The position numbers were made by a program, and so were the translations under genes. A stretch of 64,000 nucleotides of DNA from Actinacidiphila yanglinensis. GTDB taxonomy: Bacteria > Actinomycetota > Actinomycetes > Streptomycetales > Streptomycetaceae. Each line of letters opens with the position of its first letter. Within the stretch, counting starts at the first letter, position 1. Below are positions 17,784 through 25,912 of this stretch, piece by piece. The stretch lies in contig NZ_FNVU01000019.1 in the NCBI RefSeq assembly GCF_900107965.1, positions 62,001 through 126,000 of the forward strand, given 5' to 3'. The notes beneath the pieces are model-generated. The model searched no databases. It was given only the letters and a program-made list of their open reading frames with translations, and was not told where the DNA came from.

Positions 17784-19175
17784 TCAGCCCCTGAGGGTCC
17801 AGCGGGAGCCGGTCGGGGTGTCCTCGATCTCCAGACCGGACTGGACGAGCTGGTCGCGGATCGCGTCGGCGGTCGCGTAGTCCTTGCGGGACCGCGCGGA
17901 CTGCCGCTGCTCCAGCACCAGCCGGACCAGCGAGTCGACGACGCCGTGCAGGTCGTCGCCGCCCTCGGAGGCGCTCCAGTGCGGATCGAGGGGGTCGAGG
18001 CCCAGTACTCCGAGCATCGCACGGACCTCGGCCAGCCGCGCGACCGCCATCTCCTTGTCGTCGGCGGTCAGCGCGCTGTTGCCCTGCCGGACCGTGGTGT
18101 GCACGACGGCCAGCGCCTGCGGGACGCCCATGTCGTCGTCCATCGCCTCGGCGAAGGCCGGCGGCACCTCGGCGGCCGGCTCGACCGGACCGGCCATCTC
18201 CACGACCCGCTGCGCGAAGCCCTCGATCCGCGCGAAACCCGACTCGGCCTCGCGCAGGGCCTCCTCGCTGTACTCGATCATCGACCGGTAGTGCGGGGTG
18301 CCGAGGTAGTAGCGCAGCACGATCGGCCGCCAGCGCCGGACCATCTCCGAGACCAGCACCGAGTTGCCGAGCGACTTGGCCATCTTCTCGCCGGCGATAG
18401 TGACCCACGCGTTGTGCACCCAGTAGCGGGCGAACTCGTCGCCGTACGCCTTGGCCTGGGCGATCTCGTTCTCATGGTGCGGGAAGATCAGGTCGATGCC
18501 GCCGCCGTGGATGTCGAAGACGGTGCCCAGGTACTTGTGGGCCATCGCCGAGCACTCCAGGTGCCAGCCGGGCCGGCCGCGGCCCCACGGGGTCTCCCAG
18601 GACGGCTCGCCGGGCTTGGCTGCCTTCCACATCGCGAAGTCGCGCGGGTCGCGCTTGCCGGTCTCGCCCTCGCCCTCCGGCTGCCGCAGGTTGTCCAACT
18701 CCTGGTTGGACAGCTCCAGATAGTCGGGGAACGAGCGCACGTCGAAGTAGACGTTCCCGTCGGCCTCGTAGGCGTGGCCGCGCTCGATCAGGCCGCGCAT
18801 CATCTCGATCATCTCGGGCACGTGGCCGGTGGCCCGCGGTTCGTACGACGGCGGGAGGCAGCCCAGCACGTCGTAGCCGTGGGTGAAGGCGCGCTCGTTC
18901 TCGTACCCGATCGACCACCACGGGCGGTCCTGCTCGGCCGCCTTCTTGATGATCTTGTCGTCGATGTCCGTCACATTGCGCACGAAGGTCACGTCGTAGC
19001 CGCGGTAGCGGAACCAGCGCCGCATGATGTCGAAGTTCAGGCCGGACCTGATGTGGCCGATGTGCGGAGCCGCCTGCACGGTGGCGCCACACAGGTAGAT
19101 CGAGACACAGCCCGGCGTGAGCGGGACGAAATCACGAACCTGGCGCGCGTTGGTGTCGTACAGGCGAATAGTCAC
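17784..19175 (-). CDS. cysS: Cysteinyl-tRNA synthetase
   Basis: 463 residues. The class I motifs are HIGH (PHIGHIRSG) and KMSKS (KMAKSLGN). Zinc ligands are present (Cys29 in LCGATV, HLECSAM, FPHHENE). It attaches cysteine to tRNA-Cys. This is the true CysS rather than MshC: length, intact catalytic core and the cysS-rlmB order all agree. Some stretches carry unusual small differences, for example VQAAPHIGH where P usually precedes. It ends 123 bp before rlmB. Confidence 0.95.
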   Translation of the reverse strand: MTIRLYDTNARQVRDFVPLTPGCVSIYLCGATVQAAPHIGHIRSGLNFDIMRRWFRYRGYDVTFVRNVTDIDDKIIKKAAEQDRPWWSIGYENERAFTHGYDVLGCLPPSYEPRATGHVPEMIEMMRGLIERGHAYEADGNVYFDVRSFPDYLELSNQELDNLRQPEGEGETGKRDPRDFAMWKAAKPGEPSWETPWGRGRPGWHLECSAMAHKYLGTVFDIHGGGIDLIFPHHENEIAQAKAYGDEFARYWVHNAWVTIAGEKMAKSLGNSVLVSEMVRRWRPIVLRYYLGTPHYRSMIEYSEEALREAESGFARIEGFAQRVVEMAGPVEPAAEVPPAFAEAMDDDMGVPQALAVVHTTVRQGNSALTADDKEMAVARLAEVRAMLGVLGLDPLDPHWSASEGGDDLHGVVDSLVRLVLEQRQSARSRKDYATADAIRDQLVQSGLEIEDTPTGSRWTLRG

Positions 19176-19236
19176 GCCACCAGGGTAGTGGGCGCGGGGC
19201 CGTGCAACGGTCCGTCCGGACTTTCCCGTACCGCGC

Positions 19237-19273
19237 GGTTACCGGCCCCCGCGGACCGCGGGGGCCGGTGACC
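19237..19273 (-). terminator. ispD-ispF terminator
   Basis: 16-bp stem (19237-19252 with 19258-19273, one G-T pair) with a 5-nt loop, starting one base past the ispF stop on the minus strand. No T-run follows, as is common in Streptomyces. Confidence 0.75.
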
Positions 19274-19274
19274 G

Positions 19275-19814
19275 TCAGGACGCGTCGGGGCCGCCGGACC
19301 GCACGACCAGCGCCGTGGCGATCGCCGCGAGCCCCTCGCCGCGCCCGGTGAAGCCGAGCCCATCCGTGGTGGCGGCGCTGACCGCGACCGGCGCCCCGAC
19401 GGCGGCGCCCAGCACTCGCTGCGCCTCTTCGCGCCGCTTCCCGATCTTGGGTCGCTGCCCGACCACCTGGATGGCCACGTTCCCGATCACGAAGCCCGCG
19501 GCGCGGACGATCCGGGCGGCCTCCGCCAGCAGCGTCAGCCCGGACGCGCCGGCCCACTCGGGCCGCCCGGTGCCGAAGTGCGCGCCGAGGTCGCCGAGGC
19601 CGGCCGCGGAGAACAGCGCGTTGCAGGCGGCGTGCGCGACGACGTCCGCGTCGGAGTGCCCGGCCAGGCCGGTTCCCTCGCCCTCCCACTTCAGGCCCGC
19701 GCACCACAGCTCGCGGCCCTCCTCGAAGGCGTGGATGTCGGTACCGATGCCGACCTGCGGCAGCGCCGGCAGGCCCGCCGGGTACGACTCGGCGGGGTGC
19801 GCGTCAGTGGCCAT
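19275..19814 (-). CDS. ispF: 2-C-methyl-D-erythritol 2,4-cyclodiphosphate synthase IspF
   Basis: 179 residues from ATG 19814. Zinc ligands sit in GIGTDIHAF (Asp, His) and LAGHSDADVVAHA (His), and the C-terminal TTDGLGFTGRGEGLAA motif is intact. It makes the cyclic diphosphate in the MEP pathway to isoprenoid precursors; the pathway also yields the DMAPP used by the prenyltransferase at the left edge. The start overlaps the ispD end by 11 bp, so the pair is translationally coupled. Confidence 0.96.
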   Translation of the reverse strand: MATDAHPAESYPAGLPALPQVGIGTDIHAFEEGRELWCAGLKWEGEGTGLAGHSDADVVAHAACNALFSAAGLGDLGAHFGTGRPEWAGASGLTLLAEAARIVRAAGFVIGNVAIQVVGQRPKIGKRREEAQRVLGAAVGAPVAVSAATTDGLGFTGRGEGLAAIATALVVRSGGPDAS

Positions 19815-20505
19815 GGGCCCTCCTGCGGGCGAGTACGGCCTCGGCCAGCACGAGGTCCAGCGGGCGGGTCACCTTGAACGCCTCCTCATGGCCGGGCACC
19901 ACCCGGACCGTCACGCCGAGCCGCTCGACCATGCTCGCGTCGTCGGTGACGTCCTCGGAGACGGTGGCATGCGCCTTGGCCAGCAGCGCCCGATCGAAGC
20001 CCTGCGGGGTCTGCACGGCGCGCAGCAGGGAGCGCTGCGGGGTGCCGGTCACCGCTCCGGTGTCGGGGTCGACGCTCTTGACGGTGTCGGCCAGGGGAAG
20101 GCCGGGGACGACGGCGGGCACGCCGGAGCGCACCGCCTCGACGACGCCCTCGACGGTCTCGACGGGGACCAGCGGGCGGGCCGCGTCGTGGACGAGGACC
20201 ACGTCGACGTCGTCGGGCAGGGCCGCCAGGCCCAGCCGTACCGAGTCCTGCCGGGAATCGCCGCCCGGCACCACGGTGACGGCGGTGGACTCGGGCAGTT
20301 CGTGGGCGTCGAGCAGCGCCCTGACCTCGGCGGCTCCCTCGGGCGGGGCGACCACGACGATGACCTGCACGGCCCGGGCCGCGGCCATCGCGCGCACCGC
20401 GTGGACGAGGATCGGCACCCCGCCCAGGGTGCGCAGCGCCTTGGGCGCGCCGGGGCCGAGCCGGACACCACGTCCGGCGGCGGGAATGACAGCGGCGGTA
20501 CGCAG
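19804..20505 (-). CDS. ispD: 2-C-methyl-D-erythritol 4-phosphate cytidylyltransferase IspD, apparent CTG start
   Basis: 233 residues if started at CTG 20505. The next canonical start, GTG 20418, would remove the essential CTP-binding motif AAGRGVRLGPGAPK, so it cannot be right. An in-frame stop at 20521-20523 limits the N-terminus, and no ATG, GTG or TTG lies between. CTG 20505 has AAGGA seven bases upstream, an ideal ribosome site. Other family marks are VVPGGDSRQDSV, VHDAARPLV and AVQTPQGFDR. The enzyme joins CMP to MEP in the MEP pathway. A sequencing error is the main alternative to CTG use. Confidence 0.88.
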   Translation of the reverse strand: MRTAAVIPAAGRGVRLGPGAPKALRTLGGVPILVHAVRAMAAARAVQVIVVVAPPEGAAEVRALLDAHELPESTAVTVVPGGDSRQDSVRLGLAALPDDVDVVLVHDAARPLVPVETVEGVVEAVRSGVPAVVPGLPLADTVKSVDPDTGAVTGTPQRSLLRAVQTPQGFDRALLAKAHATVSEDVTDDASMVERLGVTVRVVPGHEEAFKVTRPLDLVLAEAVLARRRAHGH

Positions 20506-20632
20506 GTTTGTGTCCTTGTGTCAGATGGGTATCGCACTCAGAGTGCCTGGCGCGGTGTTCCTCCGGATCCCTTCCGTGACCTCCGGAGGAGCCCCGCTCG
20601 TACGGCACGCGAGGCATGCCGTGGCATAAGCA

Positions 20633-20675
20633 TGCCGCAGCACCCGGCCTTGTTGCTCGACCGGGTGCCGCGGCA
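20633..20675 (-). terminator. carD terminator
   Basis: 15-bp stem (20633-20647 with 20661-20675) with one A-C mismatch and a 13-nt loop, between the carD stop and the ispD ribosome site, both on the minus strand. Confidence 0.7.
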
Positions 20676-20786
20676 GTGTCCCCCAGTGGTGGCCGGGGGT
20701 GCGTCTGCGTAAGTCGGTACGTCACATGGGGCGGCGTGGGGTCTCACACCGTCAGGTACGCGACACGAGAACGTCCGAGGACGGTC

Positions 20787-21269
20787 TTACGACGCGAGGA
20801 CCTCGTCGAGCAGAGTCTCGGCCTTGTCCTCGTTGGTGTTCTCGGCCAGTGCGAGTTCGCTGACCAGGATCTGACGCGCCTTGGCGAGCATGCGCTTCTC
20901 GCCCGCCGACAGGCCGCGCTCACGCTCGCGCCGCCACAGGTCGCGCACAACCTCCGCGACCTTGATGACGTCGCCAGAGGCGAGCTTCTCCAGATTTGCC
21001 TTGTAGCGGCGGGACCAGTTGGTGGGCTCCTCGGTGTACGGCGCCCGCAGCACCTCGAAGACCCGGTCCAAACCGTCCTGACCGACCACGTCGCGCACGC
21101 CGACGAACTCCGCATTGTCCGCGGGCACGCGCACCGTCAAGTCGCCCTGGGCGACCTTGAGCACCAAGTAGGTCTTGTCCACGCCTTTGATCTGGCGAAT
21201 TTCGATCGCTTCGATCAGCGCGGCCCCGTGATGGGGATAGACCACGGTGTCGCCAACCTTGAACGTCAT
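20787..21269 (-). CDS. carD: CarD-family RNA polymerase-binding regulator
   Basis: 160 residues. The N-terminal Tudor-like RNAP-interaction domain starts MTFKVGDTVVYPHHGAALIE, and the helical DNA-binding C-terminal part contains the conserved EEPTNWSRRYKANLEKLASG segment. CarD binds the beta subunit and stabilises open promoter complexes, mainly at rRNA promoters. Start ATG 21269 has GGAAGGGG about ten bases upstream. The gene is divergent from the lipoprotein at 21732 and precedes ispD-ispF, with a hairpin between. Confidence 0.95.
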   Translation of the reverse strand: MTFKVGDTVVYPHHGAALIEAIEIRQIKGVDKTYLVLKVAQGDLTVRVPADNAEFVGVRDVVGQDGLDRVFEVLRAPYTEEPTNWSRRYKANLEKLASGDVIKVAEVVRDLWRRERERGLSAGEKRMLAKARQILVSELALAENTNEDKAETLLDEVLAS

Positions 21270-21691
21270 GTGACAGGTACCCCTTCCGTGGCTATCCAGG
21301 GTAACACGGGAACGGCGTCTTCTGAATGGCGTTTCCGCAGGTCAGGGCATATCTCGGGGCTTGACAAGCGCCCCCGGAACGTGCTGGAGGGGGCGACTTC
21401 GAGGGGGTCTTCGCAGGTCGGAGCGGGTATGAACCACGACCGAAACGTACCCGTTACGGCCCCGAACACCCCCGAACAGGGGGCGATACGTCCGTATTTG
21501 TCACTCTCGCAGGAGTGCATCCTCGCTACGCCGTTCGGGCCGGTGGGGCCCTTACCGGCCGTCCGAAGATCAGTTTTTGCCCGATCATGGAAAAGGCCGC
21601 CGCCGATCTTGGGGCGCCCGGGTAATCAACGCGCCCTAAAGGCGGGGCCGGTGCAAGCCCGGGGCGGTGGCGTCGGTAATGTAAGCGCGCT
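21270..21691. other. Divergent intergenic region between carD and a lipoprotein gene
   Basis: No credible gene. GC falls near 21430-21510 and 21570-21600. The carD promoter must lie here; the motif TGGATAGCC about 50 bp before its start could supply a -10. No riboswitch fold was recognised. Confidence 0.4.
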
Positions 21692-21703
21692 GGAAGATCT
21701 TCC
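21692..21703. promoter_or_regulatory. Perfect palindrome upstream of lipoprotein gene
   Basis: GGAAGATCTTCC is a perfect 12-bp palindrome 28 bp before the GTG start at 21732 and flanked by GGTAA (21685) and TTACC (21705). The position suits an operator or a small 5'-leader hairpin. Confidence 0.4.
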
Positions 21704-21731
21704 GTTACCTGCCCAAGGAGATGCCGCCGCC

Positions 21732-22370
21732 GTGGTCCGCAGCATCCGTCGCGGCGCTGTCGCCGCCGTACTCGCGCTCTCGCTCGCGCCTCTCGCCGCT
21801 GCCTGCTCGGCCGGCAACGACGCCGCGACACTGGGCGTTCACCCGGACAGCGACTCGGGGTCGACGGGCAACGTCAAGGTGCAGAACGCCTTCGTGCTCA
21901 CCGATCCGAGCGGGCCGGCGACCATCACCGCCCGCCTGTTCAACAACGGCTCCTCCGCGCAGAGCCTCCAGTCCGTGCAGATCGCCGGCACCACCACGGC
22001 CCAGCTCAAGGGCACCGACGGCGGACCGACGATCACGGTGCCGGCACACAGCAGCGTGCTGCTCGGCGGCAAGGGCAACCCCGCCGCGGTCCTGCCGGGC
22101 AGGAACGAGTCGCTGCGCGACGGCGACGTCCAGGAGGCGGTCTTCTCCTTCAGCGCGGCCGGTGCGGTGAAGATGCAGGTCAACGTGACGCCGGCGACCC
22201 GCTACTTCGCGCCGTACGGGCCGGGGGCGCTGCCGACGACGGCCGCGCCGACCACGCCGAGCACGCCGGCGAGCCCGTCCACGAGCACGAATCCGGGCAG
22301 CACCTCCACCCCCACCGGCAAGCCGTCGGGCACCGCGACGCCGACCTCCACCGCGACCGCGGGGGCGTGA
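21732..22370 (+). CDS. Lipoprotein of unknown function next to phoP-phoR
   Basis: 212 residues from GTG 21732; AAGGAG lies 11 bases upstream. The signal peptide ends in lipobox PLAAAC, so the protein should be lipid-anchored. The body is a beta-rich domain with LLGGKGNPAAVLPGRNESL, resembling the copper-chaperone-like or DUF461-type lipoproteins of actinobacteria, though no metal motif is evident. The last 45 residues are Thr/Pro/Ser-rich. The neighbour relation to carD and phoP is conserved in Streptomyces from memory. It ends at a strong hairpin shared with phoP. Confidence 0.75.
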   Translation: MVRSIRRGAVAAVLALSLAPLAAACSAGNDAATLGVHPDSDSGSTGNVKVQNAFVLTDPSGPATITARLFNNGSSAQSLQSVQIAGTTTAQLKGTDGGPTITVPAHSSVLLGGKGNPAAVLPGRNESLRDGDVQEAVFSFSAAGAVKMQVNVTPATRYFAPYGPGALPTTAAPTTPSTPASPSTSTNPGSTSTPTGKPSGTATPTSTATAGA

Positions 22371-22416
22371 GGGCAGTTGTGAGGGCTGACGGGGCAGCGC
22401 GCCGTTAGGCATGCGT

Positions 22417-22455
22417 CGGTAAGGGGCTCGACACCGGGTGTCGAGCCCCTTACCG
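22417..22455. terminator. Convergent terminator between lipoprotein gene and phoP
   Basis: Perfect inverted repeat with 19-nt arms (22417-22435 and 22437-22455); the practical stem is about 17 bp with a small loop. It lies 46 bp after the lipoprotein stop and 31 bp after the phoP stop. Confidence 0.9.
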
Positions 22456-22486
22456 CTCCGTCCCGTACGGCAGGCGGTCGAGCGGT

Positions 22487-23167
22487 TTACGGCTCGAACT
22501 TGTAGCCGAGGCCGCGGACCGTCACCAGGTAGCGCGGCGCCCCCGGGTCCGGCTCGATCTTCGCCCGCAGCCGCTTGACGTGGACGTCGAGGGTCTTGGT
22601 GTCGCCGACGTAGTCCGCGCCCCACACCCGGTCGATGAGCTGCATCCGGGTCAGTACGCGCCCGGCGTTGCGCAGCAGCATCTCCAGCAGGTCGAACTCC
22701 TTCAGGGGCAGGTCGACCTTGCCGCCACCGACGGTGACGACATGGCGGTCCACGTCCATCCGCACCGGCCCGGCCTCCAGGGCTGCCGGGGAGATCTCCT
22801 CCGGCTCGCCCCGGCGCCGCAGCACCGCGCGGATGCGGGCAACCAGTTCCCGGGAGGAGAAGGGCTTGGTCACGTAGTCGTCGGCACCTATCTCCAGGCC
22901 GACCACCTTGTCGATCTCGCTGTCCTTGGCGGTCACCATGATCACCGGGACATTGGACTTGAGCCTCAGCTGGCGGCAGACCTCGGTGCCGGGCAGGCCC
23001 GGCAGCATCAGGTCGAGCAGTACCAGGTCGGCGCCGTTGCGCTCGAACTCGTCCAGCGCGTCGGGCCCGGTCGCGGAGATCGCGACCTCGAAGCCCTCCT
23101 TGCGGAGCATGTAGGACAGCGCGTCGCTGAAGGACTCTTCGTCCTCTACGACGAGTACGCGGGTCAC
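22487..23167 (-). CDS. phoP: Phosphate-starvation response regulator PhoP
   Basis: 226 residues from GTG 23167, which overlaps the phoR stop as GTGA. The receiver domain has Asp52 (LLDLMLPG), Thr in MVTAKD and Lys in VTKPFS. The winged-helix DNA-binding domain ends KRLRAKIEPDPGAPRYLVTV and RGLGYKFEP, of OmpR/PhoB type. In Streptomyces PhoP controls phosphate scavenging and represses many antibiotic pathways. Strand, order and overlap with phoR fix the identity. Confidence 0.96.
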   Translation of the reverse strand: MTRVLVVEDEESFSDALSYMLRKEGFEVAISATGPDALDEFERNGADLVLLDLMLPGLPGTEVCRQLRLKSNVPVIMVTAKDSEIDKVVGLEIGADDYVTKPFSSRELVARIRAVLRRRGEPEEISPAALEAGPVRMDVDRHVVTVGGGKVDLPLKEFDLLEMLLRNAGRVLTRMQLIDRVWGADYVGDTKTLDVHVKRLRAKIEPDPGAPRYLVTVRGLGYKFEP

Positions 23168-24492
23168 GGGAGGACCTCCGGGGCGGGGATGTGTTCGGGG
23201 AGGGTCTGGAAGAGCTTGTCGTCCGTGGGCTCTTCGTCGACAAGGTCGTCGTACGGCTCGTCCTGATCGGATCGGCCGGACGGGACGGATCGATCGGGTC
23301 GGTCGGACCCGGTCTCCGGTTCGGCGGGTCGGCCGCGGCCTGCCTCGGGCAGTCGCAGGGTGAAGGTGGAGCCCTGTCCCTCGGCGCTCCACACCGTGAC
23401 CTCCCCGCCGTGCGAGGCGGCCACGTGCTTGACGATGGACAGGCCGAGTCCGGTACCGCCGGTGGCCCGCGAGCGCGCCGGGTCGACCCGGTAGAAGCGC
23501 TCGAAGACCCGCTCGCGGTCCCGCTCGGAGATGCCGATGCCCTGGTCCGTGACGGAGATCTCTATCAGGTCGCCGCCTGCCGCGCTGATCCGGCGGCCGG
23601 CGATGCCGACCCGGGTACGGGCGGGGCTGTAGTTGACGGCGTTCTCGACGAGGTTGCCCAGGGCGGCGGCGAGCTGGCCGCGGTTGCCCCAGATGAAGAG
23701 GTCGGGGGTGGTGCCGGTGGCCATGATGATCTGCTTGGAGTTGGCCGGCTGGCGGCAGCGGTCGACCGCCTCCGCGACGAGGTCGTCCACGGCGACCGGC
23801 TCGGCGTCGACGAGGGCGTCGTCGTCCTGGACCCGGGACAGGTCGATGATCTCCTGGACCAGGCTGGTCAGCCGGGTGGCCTCGATCTGCATCCGGCCCG
23901 CGAAGCGGTTCACCGCCTCGGGGTCCTCGGCCGCGTCCATCACGGCTTCGGAGAGCAGCGAGAGGGCGCCGACCGGGGTCTTCAGCTCGTGGCTGACGTT
24001 CGCCACGAAATCGCGGCGCACCGCCTCGATCCGGCGGGCCTCGGTGAGGTCCTCCACCAGTAGCAGCACCAGCCGCGATCCCAGGGGCGCGACTCTGGCC
24101 GAAACCGCCTGCCCCTCCCCCCGGCCCGCGCCCCGGCGCGGCAGGTCCAGCTCGACCTGCCGTATCTCACCGTCCCTGCGGGTCTCGCGGGCCATCTGGA
24201 GCATCTGGTCGACGGCCAGCCGGCCGCCGCGCACCAGCCCGAGGGCGTACGCCGCCGAGCTGGCCTTCACCACGGTGTCGCCCTCGTCGAGGACGACGGC
24301 CGAGGAACGGAGCACGGAGAGGACGGTGTCCACCCCGGGCGGAAGTACAGCGGTCATGTTGTCGGTCCGTAGCGCTTTGCGGGTAGGGCGGGCCTGTTCC
24401 CGCTCGCTCCACCGGAACGCGAGTACGGCGCTGGCGCCGGTCAGAAGACCGGCTATCGCGCTGGCTGCGGCCACTGCCGCGTTCACGTCCAC
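23164..24492 (-). CDS. phoR: Phosphate sensor histidine kinase PhoR
   Basis: 442 residues from GTG 24492; GTG 24486 is an alternative. One N-terminal membrane helix (about 5-27), a PAS-like segment (DTVLSVLRSSAVVLDEGDTV), the H-box NVSHELKTPVGAL and the HATPase boxes NLVENAVNYS, DQGIGI and GGTGLGLSIVKH are all present. There is no large extracellular domain, as in other PhoR proteins, which respond to the Pst/PhoU state. The tail is acidic. It is divergent from phoU across a PHO-box-like repeat. Confidence 0.96.
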   Translation of the reverse strand: MDVNAAVAAASAIAGLLTGASAVLAFRWSEREQARPTRKALRTDNMTAVLPPGVDTVLSVLRSSAVVLDEGDTVVKASSAAYALGLVRGGRLAVDQMLQMARETRRDGEIRQVELDLPRRGAGRGEGQAVSARVAPLGSRLVLLLVEDLTEARRIEAVRRDFVANVSHELKTPVGALSLLSEAVMDAAEDPEAVNRFAGRMQIEATRLTSLVQEIIDLSRVQDDDALVDAEPVAVDDLVAEAVDRCRQPANSKQIIMATGTTPDLFIWGNRGQLAAALGNLVENAVNYSPARTRVGIAGRRISAAGGDLIEISVTDQGIGISERDRERVFERFYRVDPARSRATGGTGLGLSIVKHVAASHGGEVTVWSAEGQGSTFTLRLPEAGRGRPAEPETGSDRPDRSVPSGRSDQDEPYDDLVDEEPTDDKLFQTLPEHIPAPEVLP

Positions 24493-24565
24493 AGCTACAG
24501 GTTAGGTGGCCTGCTCAATTGCTTTACAACCCCGCGAGCGAGCTCTCGGATGTACGTTGCCAAGA

Positions 24566-24598
24566 GTTCACCTTGAGGAAGGTCTGGATTCACCTGCG
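24566..24598 (+). promoter_or_regulatory. PHO-box-like direct repeats in the phoR-phoU intergenic region
   Basis: Three consecutive 11-bp units: GTTCACCTTGA, GGAAGGTCTGG and ATTCACCTGCG. Units one and three match the Streptomyces PhoP repeat (GTTCACC core), spaced exactly 22 bp; the middle unit is degenerate. They lie between the divergent phoR and phoU starts, where PhoP autoregulation is known in S. coelicolor. Confidence 0.75.
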
Positions 24599-24715
24599 AG
24601 GCGCGGCCGGGACGCGTACACCCATCAGCGTGTGAGCTGGAGGAGAAGCCTCTGTGCACACGTTTCGGCCACGGCCGCGGAACGCGGTGCCCTCGGCCTG
24701 TACGGAAGGAAAGCG

Positions 24716-25396
24716 ATGCGGGACGCATACCACGAGGAGCTCGACTCGATCGGCGACGGGCTGGTCGAGATGGCCCGCCTGGTCGGGTCCGCGATAGGCA
24801 GGGCCACCACCGCGATGCTGGACGCCGACCTGAAGGTCGCCGAGAGCGTGATCGCGGCGGACGAGAAGGTCGACGACCTCCAGCGCGAGCTGGAGACCCG
24901 CGCGATCACCCTGCTCGCCCGCCAGCAGCCGGTCGCCACCGATCTGCGGATCGTGGTGACGAGCCTGCGGATGAGCGCGGACCTGGAGCGTTCCGGCGAC
25001 CTCGCGCGGCACGTGGCCAAGCTCGCCCGGCTGCGCTTCCCGGAGTCGGCCGTACCGCGTGACCTGCACAGCACCATCCTGGAGATGGGCCAGCTCGCGC
25101 AGCGGCTGATGGCGAAGGCCGCCGAGGTGATCATCACCAAGGACGTCGACGACGCGCTCCAGCTGGAGGCGGACGACGACCGCATGGACGAGCTGCACCG
25201 CACCCTCTTTCAGCACCTGCTGGACGACCGCTGGAAGCACGGCATCGAGACCGCGGTCGACGTGACGCTGGTCGGCCGCTACTACGAGCGCTTCGCCGAC
25301 CACGCGGTCTCCGTCGCCAAGCGCGTCGTCTACCTGGTGACCGGCGAGCACGCGGACGAGATGAGCCCGGCGCCGTCGCCCACCGAGGGCGCGTAG
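24716..25396 (+). CDS. phoU: Phosphate transport regulator PhoU
   Basis: 226 residues from ATG 24716, with GGAAGGAAAG upstream. Two PhoU helical bundles are visible, each with the metal-binding acidic signature: ADEKVDDLQRELE, and EADDDRMDELHRTLFQHLL. The LERSGDLARHVAKLAR and YYERFADHAVSVAKRVVYL helices are typical. PhoU keeps PhoR in check when phosphate is plentiful. It is alone on the plus strand; no pst genes are near, as in other Streptomyces. Confidence 0.96.
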   Translation: MRDAYHEELDSIGDGLVEMARLVGSAIGRATTAMLDADLKVAESVIAADEKVDDLQRELETRAITLLARQQPVATDLRIVVTSLRMSADLERSGDLARHVAKLARLRFPESAVPRDLHSTILEMGQLAQRLMAKAAEVIITKDVDDALQLEADDDRMDELHRTLFQHLLDDRWKHGIETAVDVTLVGRYYERFADHAVSVAKRVVYLVTGEHADEMSPAPSPTEGA

Positions 25397-25566
25397 CGCG
25401 AGGGCGCGGGAGCCAGGAGGCGCGGGAGCCCGGGTGGCCGCGCGCGCCCGTGCGGAGGGGGCGCGCGCGACGGGGGTGGATGCCCGGGATGCCCTCGTGC
25501 GCCCTTGAAACACCGGAACGCGCCGGGTTCACTGGTGGTCACGCCAGCATGAGGAGGGTGTCACCG

Positions 25567-25734
25567 ATGCCGCAGTCCCCCACCCCACCACCCGTTCGCG
25601 ACCGCTCAGCGTCCGAGACGGCGCCGCCGCTGCGCACCCCGCTCCCTCTGGTGTCCGCCTGCGGTTGCGGCTCGGGCTGCGGCTGCGGCTGCCAGTCCGG
25701 CGGCCCCTGCCAGTGCAGCGGCTGCTCCCACTGA
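25567..25734 (+). CDS. Small cysteine-rich peptide
   Basis: 55 residues from ATG 25567, with a strong GAGGAGGGTG ribosome site nine bases upstream; ATG 25549, inside that site, is a poorer start. The first 30 residues are Pro/Thr-rich; the last 25 carry eight cysteines in CGCGSGCGCGC and CQCSGC plus a final His. The spacing resembles metallothionein-type clusters but no known metallothionein family was recognised. It sits 170 bp after phoU and ends before a strong terminator. A cytoplasmic metal-binding role is inference. Confidence 0.65.
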   Translation: MPQSPTPPPVRDRSASETAPPLRTPLPLVSACGCGSGCGCGCQSGGPCQCSGCSH

Positions 25735-25762
25735 TCCGCCCGCGTCTCCGATTCGCCCGCGT

Positions 25763-25792
25763 CTGATCCACTCGCGCCTGATCCACTCGCGC
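25763..25792. repeat. 15-bp tandem duplication
   Basis: CTGATCCACTCGCGC occurs twice in tandem (25763-25777, 25778-25792) between the cysteine-rich gene and its terminator, with a third partial match just upstream. Confidence 0.75.
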
Positions 25793-25801
25793 CTCAGCGC
25801 G

Positions 25802-25846
25802 TGACGAAGGGCTCCCCCGGCTTCCGCCGGGCGGAGCCCTTCGTCA
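25802..25846. terminator. Convergent terminator before nos
   Basis: Long hairpin: a 14-bp outer stem (TGACGAAGGGCTCC with GGAGCCCTTCGTCA) and an inner CCCGG/CCGGG stem with a one-base bulge. It separates the plus-strand small gene from the minus-strand nos gene. Confidence 0.85.
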
Positions 25847-25912
25847 TGTCGTGGCGCGGCTCGTGCGGCAGGCCGTGAGGAGGGTCGCGGCGCGGGCCGG
25901 GGGCTCGGCGGA

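Noticed and set aside
16650..19271. 873-residue plus-strand frame
   Set aside because: Antisense to rlmB and cysS, which are certain; long antisense frames are usual in GC-rich DNA.
20049..20537. 162-residue minus-strand frame from GTG 20537 as an alternative ispD N-terminus
   Set aside because: It is in a different frame from IspD; the IspD motifs all lie in the frame entered at CTG 20505.
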